Positions 10,874-23,400 of a DNA stretch of 64,000 nt are shown one piece after another. The translations under genes and the position numbers were made by a program. The notes under the pieces were generated by a model. The model was not told the DNA's origin and searched no databases. It saw only the letters and a program-made list of their open reading frames with translations. The stretch spans positions 75,660,679 through 75,724,678 of the forward strand of contig NC_054702.1 of the NCBI RefSeq assembly GCF_016097555.1, in the 5' to 3' direction. The first letter of the stretch is position 1. Each line of letters begins with the position of its first letter. The DNA is from Gigantopelta aegis. Lineage: Eukaryota; Mollusca; Gastropoda; Neomphalida; Peltospiridae.

Positions 10874-12007
10874 ATGTTTACTGCAAAGCTGGATACTGAA
10901 GAACATGATTCAGACACAAGTAGAGTTACTAAACGAGATTCAGCAGAACATGTATATCTACCAGGTGGAATTCCTACACCGTGTACTGAAGAAGAATTTT
11001 CAACAATGCATGCTGGTCTGACAAGGGAAGTAACTCAACAATTGGATGGATACAAACAAGATGGTGAAAACAAATGTCTTGGTCTTGATGGAGTTTCAAC
11101 AAGGGCTTCAAACAGACTAACTGGTCAACATATTGGGGAACACACATCAGTCAAGTGTGCACAAAATAGAATAATTCAAGATAAAGACATTGAACAAAAT
11201 ACTGATACTAACCAGTTGTGGTGTCAAAATTATCAAAATAACCAGTCTGCTGGCATTAATGTAGAGAAAAGTAATTCCTCTAAAAAAGGTAATTACCAAC
11301 AATCTTTAGTATGGTTACAGACACGTTTATTGTGCAACAAACTACCATCACACAATGTTGAAAAACCATTTATCTGTATCATTTGTACAAAAGGTTTTCT
11401 GAGAAAATCTGACTTAACAAGACATGAAAAAATTCATTCTCAGGAAAGACCGTATACATGTGGTGTGTGCGACAAAGCTTTCGGACAGAGTGTTGATCTT
11501 GTCCGTCACATGAGGAGACACACTGGGGAAAGACCTTACCAGTGTAAGCAGTGTGGTCGTTATTTCATCGGGTCGAATGATCTGAGGAGACACGAACGAG
11601 GTCACCGCGGGGAAAAGACCTTTCACTGTGGTATTTGTGGTCATAGTTTTTCACAGTCTTCAGATCTGCAGAAACACATGAGAATTCACACTGGGGAACG
11701 GCCATACAAGTGTGAGATGTGTGGCAAGGAATTTTCCCACTCCACCACACTAGATGATCACCTGCGAATTCATAGTGGTGAGAAACCGTACACATGCAGT
11801 GTGTGTGGAAAGATGTTCTCACAGTCGTCGGGTCTGCATCAACATCAGCGCACCCACGACACTGTCAAAGCTTATACGTGTGAGACATGTGGCAAGCAGT
11901 TCACCACAGCCTCCGCTTCAATACAACACCGAAGGACTTTGTCACATATTCGTAAGAGTGCTCAAGTCAAGGACGATTCTAAGCATGAAATGATTGTTGG
12001 GTCTTGA
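10874..12007 (+). CDS. Seven-finger C2H2 zinc-finger protein
   Basis: 377 residues, all in one exon. The ATG at 10874 is the first in frame after an in-frame stop at 10826-10828, so no coding exon can join in front unless splicing occurs after 10828. Residues 1-165 are polar, rich in Gln, Asn, Glu and Thr, with no recognisable KRAB, BTB or ZAD domain. Residues 168-357 hold seven tandem C2H2 fingers at 28-residue spacing (first Cys at 168, 196, 224, 252, 280, 308, 336), with the usual TGE(R/K)PY linkers between several. The last finger has a stretched final His spacing. This arrangement is typical of sequence-specific DNA-binding transcription factors in the nucleus; the target is unknown and I cannot assign an orthologue. 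It converges with MED17, whose 3' end lies 2.4 kb downstream. Confidence 0.9.
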   Translation: MFTAKLDTEEHDSDTSRVTKRDSAEHVYLPGGIPTPCTEEEFSTMHAGLTREVTQQLDGYKQDGENKCLGLDGVSTRASNRLTGQHIGEHTSVKCAQNRIIQDKDIEQNTDTNQLWCQNYQNNQSAGINVEKSNSSKKGNYQQSLVWLQTRLLCNKLPSHNVEKPFICIICTKGFLRKSDLTRHEKIHSQERPYTCGVCDKAFGQSVDLVRHMRRHTGERPYQCKQCGRYFIGSNDLRRHERGHRGEKTFHCGICGHSFSQSSDLQKHMRIHTGERPYKCEMCGKEFSHSTTLDDHLRIHSGEKPYTCSVCGKMFSQSSGLHQHQRTHDTVKAYTCETCGKQFTTASASIQHRRTLSHIRKSAQVKDDSKHEMIVGS

Positions 12008-12490
12008 TTGTGACTTTTCAATGTTATTGTAAACAGTAGTAACTGATAGGAATTTTTTAAAACATACATTAAACAGTACATTACTTTGATATTCATGGGG
12101 TTTTCTTTTTCATTATAAAAGTACTGAAAACCTTTTTGTCCCACCCACACTCTGACTCAAGTAATTTACTATATACTGGCAGTAGGAGATATAGGATTTT
12201 TCTACGGAGTGGGTGCAACACTTAAAAAGGGAACCTACTACAGTATAAAAAATACCACTAACAACCCCTGCAATTAAGAAAATGAACATGGCAAAAAAAG
12301 AATGACGTGGAAAAATAGTGTCCATTGCAATTTTACTGTTAACGTTTCCAAATCTGGATTGTAAGTATATTTGAATGAAGAGTTGATTTGTTTTAGTTGC
12401 CAAAGTGATGCAACAGTTAACATGTAGTCCGTCCACAGTGACATTCCAGTTAAATTTTTACCTTTTAATTACATTACATCAAAGTGTCAT

Positions 12491-12859
12491 GGTGGCGTCG
12501 TGGCAGGCCATTGGTCTACAGGCTGGTAGGTACTGGGTTCGGATCCCAGTCGAGGCATGGGTTTTTTAATCCAGATACCGACTCCAAACCCTGAGTGAGT
12601 GCTCCACAAGGCTCAATGGGTAAACCACTTGCACCGACCAGTGATCCATAACTGGTTCAACAAAGGCCATGGTTTGTGCTATCCTGCCTGTGGGAAGCGC
12701 AAATAAAAGATACCTTGCTGTTAATCAGAAGAGTAGCCCATGTAGTGATGACAGCGGGTTTCCTCTCAAAATCTGTGTGGTCCTTAACCATATGTCTGAC
12801 GCCATATAACCGTAAATAAAATGTGTTGAGTGCATCGTTAAATAAAACATTTCTTTCTT
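12491..12859 (+). mobile_element. tRNA-derived SINE, family B, full length with 12-bp target duplication
   Basis: A complete copy: tRNA-like head (GGTGGCGTCGTGGCAGG, then a canonical B box in GGGTTCGGATCCC at about 12535-12547), a family-specific segment, the shared SINE core (GTGCTATCCTGCCTGTGGG, AAATAAAAGAT) and a TTTCTTTCTTT tail. It is bounded by the perfect direct repeat TCAAAGTGTCAT at 12479-12490 and 12860-12871. The head and intact duplications mark it as relatively young. It lies in the 3' flank of the zinc-finger gene and supplies an AATAAA that could act as a poly(A) signal. Confidence 0.92.
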
Positions 12860-13086
12860 TCAAAGTGTCATACTTAATGTGATATAAAATTAAAATAGTT
12901 GTTTTTAATAACGGCATAATTTCTATTAGGAAATCTGTCACCAAGACTGAAATCCCCTTCCTCTCACAAACCCAAGTAAATCGATAAAGTTGTTTTGTGG
13001 ATTAGGCCACTCAAAACCAGAAAAGGGTAGTACATTTTGTCAATATAAATGACAGAGAAAATTTTATTAAAACCATCTGCAAATAT

Positions 13087-13295
13087 ATAATTATATATAT
13101 ATATATATATAAAAAAGATAGAATTTCACGTTTTAATGGAATAACCGCCTTTCACTGTCATGTATATGGAACTGATGAACCAGTTACAGGTGAAAGGTGC
13201 TTATTCCATTAAAACGTTGTGAAATTCTATCTGTTTATATATTCATCTGATACACTTCATTCTAATAACTTTTATATATATATATAATATATATC
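13087..13295. repeat. Fold-back element flanked by AT repeats
   Basis: AT repeats at 13087-13110 and 13270-13293 surround a palindrome. AGATAGAATTTCACGTTTTA at about 13118 is matched in reverse complement by TAAAACGTTGTGAAATTCTATCT ending near 13234 (compared in parts), with a second matching arm segment GGAATAACCGCCTTTCAC / GTGAAAGGTGCTTATTCC. Arms are about 48 bases with a short loop. It is probably a small inverted-repeat transposon or a cruciform-forming site. Confidence 0.7.
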
Positions 13296-13534
13296 TCATC
13301 ATCAGGCCAACCATAACACGTCAAGTGACTTGTAGGAGTGTATGTTGAACATTTTACAGAAAATAAAACATGTACTACACCATAGCCATAGTTCAACAAT
13401 GTATAAACTATCACCCCTCCTGCAATCCAGTGATCCTTGCAATGCACATATTATGAAAAGTCAATGAAGTTGAATGGCCTAGTTGGAAACTCACTTAATG
13501 CTGGTAATTCATATGCATTTACGATCATGCCCAA

Positions 13535-13690
13535 TTGCTGTATACAAAATTTCAGTTCCAACATCTTGAGGCATGTAAAAAAATCTAAAACAAAATCCAG
13601 AAAACCATATGTGGGATGGACTAACATACAGGACAGAGATGAAACCTATAGTTCTCTCCTGTTGGACTGGTAGGGGACTAATACGAGAGA
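13535..13690 (-). repeat. Interspersed repeat of unknown class, copy 1
   Basis: Shares blocks with 14790-15130 (same strand) and 30718-30950 (opposite strand): a terminal block built around CCACCAGTCCAAC/GTTGGACTGGTAGG, a CCACATATA(G/T)GT block, and a CCTCAAGA(C/T)ATTGAGGTGAAA block. There is no coding capacity and no clear terminal repeats, so the class is unknown. Confidence 0.5.
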
Positions 13691-14127
13691 GAGAGAGTGT
13701 GTAGCAAATGACTATGTTGATACACAAGAAAATATTTAAATTCTATTTCAATTATCTTACATGATACGAGTACAAAGAACTGGATGCAAGAACACTGCAA
13801 TATCTTATTTGGTTTTAATAAACTAAAAAAAAAAAGAATACCATCAAATATGCATAAATGTTTGCAAGTTATTCAACTCAGGACTATTATTGGTTGAAGA
13901 AATAAAAACAAAACGTGTAATTCCCCCAGATATTTTGATATACTGGTACCAGTAAAGCTAATAGATCCAATAAAATAGGTCCTAACAAGAAGTAGACGGT
14001 CTTTACTTTGTGAATGTGAAAAAAACACCCACATTGGAGGTATGCATCTTAAAAAAAACCCCAGAAACAAACAAGGAAATGTATTGAATGAATGTTTAAT
14101 GATGCCCCACCACAGCACATTTAATTC

Positions 14128-14133
14128 TTTATT
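14128..14133 (-). promoter_or_regulatory. Candidate poly(A) signal of MED17
   Basis: TTTATT on the plus strand is AATAAA on the MED17 strand, 279 bases after the stop codon. This is a reasonable 3' UTR length, but usage is not proven. Confidence 0.45.
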
Positions 14134-14411
14134 GTAACTGGAATTGCTGGTAGATTCTTCTTGGTACACCAGCTTGATCCGATACTGTACTACTATAGTT
14201 ATCCAAATGAAGCAACTATAGCTGCAAAATGTTAATTCATGTTCAGTTCTTTGTCATGACAATTTTCTCTTATAAGTCACAGACATTTTGGTAGGGACGT
14301 TTTTTTGTTATCAAGCAACACCCACATAAACCTGTGCTCATCTGATTAAGCTCTTGAAAACCAAATATTTGTACATTTTTATACTGTAAATATTACACCC
14401 AATCGGTCAAA

Positions 14412-17400
14412 CTATATATGATTGTCCACATCTGAAATGTCCATAATAAGATTGTGATCCTTGGATATATTTGTCAATTGTGCCATGAGCATGTCCATTT
14501 TACTAGCGAAATTCCTGCCTTCCAGACGATCCAAGTTGATTTGTCTGAATGGCCCACCAAGATTTAACCATTTGGGATCGGTGATTATGGATGGCATGTT
14601 TGATTCTGTGGATATTTCCTTTTGTTTTATATTCAGAGTCAGATCACTCGAAGGTCCACTTTTCAGAGCAAGAACTCTGCAAAAAAAGATGATATTTTTA
14701 GAATAGAAAAATACAAGCATTCTGAGAGTACTGCTAAAGCAATACATGTACCCTACCTGGCCCAACAAATTTTCTTATCTCCTAATTTCAAAGACTAACT
14801 TTAAATAAAGCTATACACAAATTTTCAGCTCAGTATATTGAGGCATTGTGAAATGAAAAAAAGAAAGAAAAGAGATTCCTGATAACAAATTTCATATTTC
14901 CTAAGTTCAAGGGACATAACTGTAAAACATGGGTAAATCATCATGAAGTCAAACTTGATATGTCACTATAAAATAAAAAAAGTAAAGTTTGTTTTATTTA
15001 ACGACACCGCTAGAGCACATTGATTTCTATAAAATAAAGCTATAGACAAATTTCAGCTCGATATCTAGAGACATTGTGAAACAAATGTCCCAACACCTAT
15101 ATGTGGGACAGACAGATGGGCAGAAGGAAAGGAGAATCCATGAAATAAAATGTTTTGAAAAATCAATAACATTGTGAGAGTTACAATACATATAATAGAC
15201 ATGGTAAAAATACGTCCAGGAAAATTGTTGTAAAAATGGTCCTAAATATTTGTAATAGCAACATCTTGAAGCTGATTACGTATAATTTATTCTTAAGAAA
15301 CTAAAAACTATTTTGAATTCAATTTCTGCAAACACTAAAGAAAAGGAAGTACATGATAAAAAATAAATAAATATGGAATTGAAATTATTCTGCAACATTT
15401 TATCAATACTACAGTTTTTATTCCTAATAAACGACAGGGATGTGGCGTAAAACACAATTAAAACTTTCTCTCCTAATAAATCTAAAGTGTGTGATACTAA
15501 CACGTCTCCCCGTGGTGATGCCAACATGATAGAGGATGCAGTGCCAAATGTCTCCATGTCACCAGTTCCCATATTTAAACTCATGGACAGAATCTGCCAG
15601 CTCTGATACTTGACCAGCTGCTGCACCACTGTGACATGATACTGAGAGATCTGAAAAAAGAGAGAAGATACTTAAATATGGGGGGAAAAAACAAGTTTGT
15701 AGAAGAGCTCAGCAGTGATAATTCCAGTTGGGTAATTCAACTATTGGGTAGATGAGCCACATATCTTATGACATAGTACACACATATGAATCTAACTTGA
15801 TCACTGGTCATCTGAAGGTGTGCAATTAAAAAAAAAAATCCTTTCTACTTAATGTTTTGCCTACCATAAACTGGTTTGATGGAACACCCCCCAAAAACCC
15901 CCCAACATAATTTAATTTTATATTAAGTTTATGATGTCTAATTCATGATTAATCTATTTCTCTTTGACAAAAACACCCAGAGGAACAACTAAGACCCAAG
16001 ATAAATGCAAAAAAAACCCAGTGTTAAGCCACCAGCAGAAATGTATATAATTATTATCTTGCATTCCAACTGCTTTGAAATAGACAAAACATGTCTAAAT
16101 TATTAAAAGAACATATTCTTTGCGAGGCTATTTATTTCTAGTTTTAAAAAAATCTTCAAGTTAGATACTTGCCTGCCATAAAATAAGATCCTGCAGTTCT
16201 TTATCTTCAAATGACAGAGAGCAGGTCTTCCCATCTTTAAGAATTGCTTGTATCATGTCCACTCCAATCAGAAGATCCAAAGAGGTTCTAAAACAAAACA
16301 GTTTCAAAAGATTTGCCATTATGACGTAGCCCAGTGGTAAAGCACTCGTCTGATGCGTGATCGTTCCCCTTCGGTGGGATATTTCTCATTCAAGCCAGTG
16401 CACCATAACTAGTATATCAAAGGCAGTGGTATGTGCTATCCTGTCTATGGTATGATGCATATAAAATACCCCTTGCAACTAATGGAAAAATGTAACGGGT
16501 TTCTTCTTTTAAATTATATGATAAAATTACCAAATGTTTGACATCCAATAGCCATGATTAATAAATTAATGTACTCAAGTGATGTTATTAAACAAAACAA
16601 ATTTTAACTTTTGCCATTGTGAGTCACTACAGAGTATATTTGTGTATGCAGTAACAACTGCACAATTTTTCTTAAAATCCACCAATTTTGATGTTGAAAA
16701 AAACACTTAAACTTTAATGTTACCATTTCCTTTTTTTTGTAACCACTTGTTAAATGCAGTTAACATCTCAAAGGTCAAGCAAGTGCTGTGACAAATGTCC
16801 TTTAAAAGACAAAGCCTGAAGTTAACTAATTTGTAGTGGCCAACTAAAACTCTATAGCTGAAAGTAGGAACAGGGATCGCATAATATCTAGTTGGAGGAG
16901 CACAAACCTGATTTTTATCTTTATTTATATGAAGTAGGACAAGAAAAAGGTATATTGTTATCCTCATTTTGGTGAGCCTATGCACTGTGATGCCCTCAGT
17001 TTCTAAGGTAATGAAGATGAACAGAGAATGAGGTTTGCATGGTACATTGAACACAAGTATTTTACTGAAACATCTGTTCTAACCTGACATTTTCGTATCC
17101 ACAAGATGTGATGTGTATTCTGACATTTGACTCGAGACTGCTGTTCAGACATGTCCAGTGAGCAGTAATTTGGGGATCCTGCACCGACACCGCCAGCTGG
17201 TCAATCACGTGCATCGTCCTGGAGACCAACAAAACAAAATATTTTAATGACAATGTTGTTAGTAGATTTTTTTGTTCACCGACTGCTTGTAATCACAAAT
17301 GTGAAGCAATCGGCTCTTTCATGTGTGATTGAAACATGCATAATCTTGTACAGTCGAGCACCATTGTGTTGATCTTGCTTGAGTCGATATATTGTTTGTG

Positions 17401-20400
17401 TTGATATGACTGGCCGGTCTCGGCCGAAACGTGTATTAAATATGTTTTTTACTCTGTTGAGTCGATACGATTGAGTTGATATTACGTTTGTGTCGATATA
17501 TTTTTTTGGTCCCTAATTAAACATTTATGGACAAAAGTGCCTTGATGTGTCGATAGTAAAATTATTTGTTAAAATAAATAAAATGTTTAAAAGGGTAAGT
17601 ATAAATTGCATGACCTATAATTAATGCTCGGACGGTATTTTGGGCATGTAACCAAACCATTGCCGACATTCCACTGTCAACACTGGCTGCCCGGACCCCT
17701 GTTGTACTCGATTTGTGGACAGCAGAGATTCCAATGGAAATCCCGTCCGTGCTATTGGGGACTTAACAAACTTTCTAAGCTCAGTAGCTTTCATGCCTTG
17801 TTCTAATGCGCGACAGACATTATTAACAGACTTTGTGAATTAAGTGTTGTGATTGTTATTTGTTCTTCCAGTTTGTATAATTGCATTTTGTTCTTAATCC
17901 TTTATTATAATGTTAAAATTTATTTAGTAATTTTTTGTTTAATTGTCTCCATATCCACAGTCATTTTAATTCCACAATTTATAAAAACTTTTAACAGATT
18001 CAGTAAGCTTGCGCACATCGGTATTATTGATTGGTTTATTGATTGATTACTTTGTTATTATTAATTTCAGAACATTTTTCTTTGTGTTACATTATGTTAT
18101 TGTGAAATTAAATAAAATTCTTGATTTGATTTAAAAAAATAAATTATATTTCATTTTTAAATTTGACATCTTTTGTTTGTAATTTTTTATTTACATACTT
18201 GACTGAACGTTTGAGTCGATATTTGGTTAACTCGATATTTATGTGCGGTCCCCACGATATCGACACAATGGTGCTCGACTGTATATTATAAAACATAATA
18301 TTGTTTATATTCATGTTTGGCAACAAAATCAAATAACTTCAACCATGCCAACTTAATGGTCTGTTTTAGTTTCAAAGATTTTATATTTCACTTTTTGTGT
18401 TGAAAATGTGCAGGAACCCATACAGAGTTTTAGACTGATTGAAGACACTGAATTAATTGAAATCAACAAATGCAATGTGTTCCTGAAAAAATTATTATGA
18501 ATTTTTTTTTTCAAATGAAGACCTCATTCTTGAATTTAGTGAACATACCTTAATCTCAACACAGCATGTTTAGTCTGCTTGATAATCTGCTCCAGCAGAG
18601 CCTCGCTAAAAGAACAAACAATAAAAAACACAACTGGTTAAACCAAAATAATCATCAGATAACATAGTGCTGCATAATCAAGAGCAAAATCACAAACATT
18701 TGCAGGGCTCTCCATATACATAGCCCAGTTAGCCAATTGCTAATTTTTATTCAAAGTGGCTTCAACATTTAGTTTTTGGCTAATCAAATATTCCTTAAAT
18801 TAACCATATTTCAAGGCTAGCTCTGGCACTCGCCAAATTCGCCAATTGAGAATTTTAGGAACAATTGGCAAACTTTATTTAATTTGGCGAACAAATCTCA
18901 AGCAAATGGTATTTTGTTGAAAAATAACTGTGGTTTTGCATGTTTAAAAATAATCTGGCGAAATGTTTTGCTCATCCAGAGCTAGCCCTGCATTTGAATA
19001 TGTTTCAAGGAAATATTCGACATACATGTACATATCTGAAAACTGGCCAAAACAAACAGTTTTCCAATGTGAGACCTGATTTGGAATCGAAAACATTCCT
19101 TTAAGTAAGATTTCACACGTTCACTCTGACTTAGTAACATAATTTCACTGAAATCATACTATACCCATTTGCCATCTCGGCTAGCTCTGTCCGGGACATG
19201 CCTTCTGGCCCTGCCAGTCTCCTCTTCCTGCTCATACCCAGCATAGCGTTGACTGGGTGAGGTGGTGCTAGGTTCGTGTTTCGGTAGTGCACCTCTCGCA
19301 ACAGCTGGTGCAGGGAGTGCTCCAGAACATGGTTGTGTTCCAGTTTTTGTGGCTGTAATGGAACCTGTAAACAATAAGCAAAACATGCATGTCAAAACAT
19401 GTGACAGACAAGAAACATACCTAACCAGCTCCCAAATGTTGTTCTGTCTCTAAAGGGATGGTAATGTAACTTATGCTACAACAACCTAGCTATCTTAGTG
19501 CTATGATATCGTAACACAATCATAGCATGTGCTGTAGTGATGTCATACGATGGTTTCACGATTTTGTAGTGCTAAGATAACTTTGAAAATATGGACTCTG
19601 GTCCCAACAAAAGACTTAATTTCATATGAAAATTAAACAAGATGTCATCTTCATATACAAAGTTAAAGGTGTGCCTACAATGAAATAAACTTGCCTTCTT
19701 TTCTTTTCCAGTGTAGTGGCAGAGAACTACTGATAGCTGTATTCCTGGAAATACCTGTAAAAATAAATAACTTTATAATTTCAGTAAACACAAATTTCCA
19801 CATTACAGTGCTTAAGACCTTCTTCAGTAACTAGATTAATACAAAGCATAAATATCCATAAGTAAAATTATATCCAGTATTCAAAATTCCAAGAATGACA
19901 AACCTACTTTTGTATGCATACTGGTAGTCATTACTTTGAAGTTATTTGAGTGGATGTTTCTGAGAATGACTCACGTTTGTTATGATCTGGTTGCCAACTA
20001 CCATGTGTGGGGTTGATGACTTGACCTGCACAGCTTCTCTAGCCAACTGTAAAATACATTTTTAAAAATATAATAAACAGCATTCTAATATTTGGTACTG
20101 GATGAAATTTTGAGCAATGATCAACATACTAGATTAATTGGAACTTCACTACAGCATACATTTAGCTACAACATTAAAATGAAAGTACTATCATATCAGT
20201 GAAAACAAAACCATGCTTTCAGCATGGTGAAGTTTACCTGTGCAAACAGCTCTTTACAGAACAGTACATTCTGTGCTACTTCTAGTTTCTGCTGCCAGTA
20301 TGCATCTGACCGGACTGATCCCAGGCCAGCTGGCATTTTTAAGGTAGCGGACGTCAAGTCCATCATTTCTGTGTAAAAAAATATCACAAACTCCAATTAC

Positions 20401-23400
20401 ATAATAAACTGTAAAACCATCACTGAGGCCCTAAATATGTTTCAATTAAAAAACAGACTGGACTTAATGACAATTGATCACTTACAAACCATATGCAATG
20501 TGCAAGTGATATCTATATTTAGTATTTATAAGAATTCTAACTTTTGAATGTTACATATGATACAAAACTGTAATTTGAGGGGGAAAAATGTGTGCATATA
20601 AATTTTGCACTGTTTGTGCCCAACCTCAAGTAGCAAAATATATAGGCACATATTATTTTCACTGCCAATATATATTGCAGATACCAATGGTTGTTGACTA
20701 AATTTACATGACTTGAACATGTACTAAAGCGCATATTGATGATAAAAACCCATGTTAAAGGATTACTCTGATATAAAGTACATTTAAACAAAACATCCAA
20801 GGGCGGATGGGGAGGCACAAAAATCAGACTCTTTGCCAGAAAATAATTTGAGGGTACATAATAAAAACAAAACAGATTGTAAGTGCTCATATTAGGTGTT
20901 TATAGGTTTGAAATCTTGACATTGGACACATTTTGAATAGCAATTGTCTTATTAATTTATAATCTTTCTAAAAATTACAAAAATATATCCATATATTTCT
21001 AAGATTTGAGGGTACCTTCTGGCAGAAACCTTGATAATTATTATTTTATATCTGGTGGGTCTGCTGTATCTTACCCCTAGATGCATGTAAGGTTTCAGTA
21101 TCATTTTACTTTTGTGGATGATATGATGAGTATATAAAAAAAAGTCTCCACCCACCAAACAATTTCAGAACAGCTTGAAATAAATTCATAATTGATATGA
21201 AATGAGCCATTTATTGTTACCTGGGACAGTCTTCACTTCCACCTGTATGTAGGCCACTCCTTCCAGCTCACTGGGAATAACCACTTCCAAACTGCTCTTC
21301 TGAACTCCCGAGTCAGACTCGCCCGGGTCTGTGCTCTTGACCACCTCAAACGTCCCTCCTTGCCAGAACCGAGATCCCGCTACAAAATTAAAGTCACAGA
21401 TCCTAGTTTTAACCCATAAATATGGACACTAAGTTTGGTTAACCTGCAACATATTTAGATAATGTTACAATAAAGAGAAACAACAGTCTGTGACGTTGAA
21501 ACAGGGAAATACTCTTAAAAACTAAACTAGAGCTTGTTTCCATAACTGTTACTTTTCAGAGGTACTTGCATTTTTTTTTTTTTAAATAAAATGCATTTCG
21601 TGGAATTAGAAACACCCAGATGACCAGGAATATTTTGGATGTGTGGAAATGAATAACCTAAACAATAAAATCTAAGTAATGTCCGATTTCAGTTATCAGA
21701 AACGGCTTTAATAGTGAAAAATATGTCATAGTGTACAAAAACTTAGGTCTGTTACTTAATGAATTTATATTTATGTGAAGTCATGAAATACATGTATATT
21801 GTTTTAGTGTGGCATCATCATATAATAATCAGTTGCTTGAGATCATTTACAAAGTTAAAATAGATTTGAAAATGCTATGCACTTTCTATTAAACAGGACA
21901 GCACCAGTTGTGGGGCATTCGTTGGAATGGGAAAAAACCTGATTCCATTGAATCCCATTTCACTTCACATAAGCACTCTACCACTGAGCTACCACCTTTT
22001 TGTTCGATGACGACTTATTTTTACCTGATCTATAACTAAGGTCACCAAGAATTGTTTTTCCTGTTTTCTTTAATCGCCAATTCTGTCTAAGCTTCAGCAG
22101 CTCAAAATGGAAGTCATTTTGTCCACGGTTAGCTACATCCACCTGTCCTTTTTTCAGACGATCTGCTCCATTTGTTAAAACCCCAGCAGCACCAGACATA
22201 GCCTGAAGGAGAACAACAACAAAATAATAATAATAAAAAATAATATTAATTGTGTTGATGATGAGATAAATGTTTTTAAAATATTCAGTAGTAATCTAGT
22301 TTAAAATAAATATTTTATAGTATTAACATATAATCAGAATAAAAATATTTCTTAAAATCATTCACTAACTATAACAATGAAATATCATGCTTCTGTCATT
22401 ATCTATTTAATATAATACACAAGACAGTTTTAACAATGTGCCACTGTTCTGACCGTTTCTCCCCTTTTGATTTATTCTGCCAAACGCATTGTTTGAACTT
22501 CTCCAATGACACATTTTATAAGAATCTTTTTGCGCTCATGTCCAGTTGAATACCATACACTAAATATTGCATATTACAAAGATGAATTACATAAATGCAA
22601 CTGTACTGGAGATTTCCATGTTTGTTACTAAACACAGAAATGGATATCTACATGTCAGTGTGTAGTGTAAGGCCACCACACCCCATCTAAACTTTCCCAT
22701 GCACAGCATGGGTTACATCTAGTAGACTAATAAAAAATCCTGTGTAAATTTTAAATAAAAGTTTAATTTCATGAAAATTAACACTGAACACATTTTACAA
22801 AAAATACCTTTTTCTTTGAAAAGAGCTGAGCTGGACTAGAAGAGGTTGCTTCTTGAGTTACGGGATCAGCAACCATATACCGCTTGTCTTTGGTGATGTT
22901 TAACACGTCCAGCAGCACTTTGAGTTCTGTCAGGGCAGCTCTACAAATAAAAATATCATTAGGTTCAGGGGTGCACAAATCGGTTGTCCGCGTGCCCGGG
23001 ACAGCCAAAATATGTTGCGGGCAACCATTCTTTGTCAAACAGTTGCCCAGACGGGCAACCAAGAAAATCATAAAACAAGTAAAATGAAAAACAAAACTTC
23101 ACGACACTCGGACAGTCACGGGCAATTCAAAAGTATCAAAACTGATAACTTGACTGACAGGCGATATAAATATCTACCCTAACGCTGCCATCCACTCAGC
23201 GTCCACCATGCATGATTTTGACGAGTTCAATGCAGGCAGATACATTTCAGAATGGTGGTTATTAGCAAAGGGCACAAGACATATGAACGGCCACAGACTA
23301 CACCAACAACCATCCAGTTCTGAGCAAAAAATTTGGCTAAGCCATTTTCTCTTCCGATGTGAACAATCGGTTACATATTCTATCCGACACCTAACATATA

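Noticed and set aside
14412-14768. 118-residue single-exon protein on the minus strand
   Set aside because: Only 14412-14676 is coding. The part before it is intron 13 of MED17 read through in frame.
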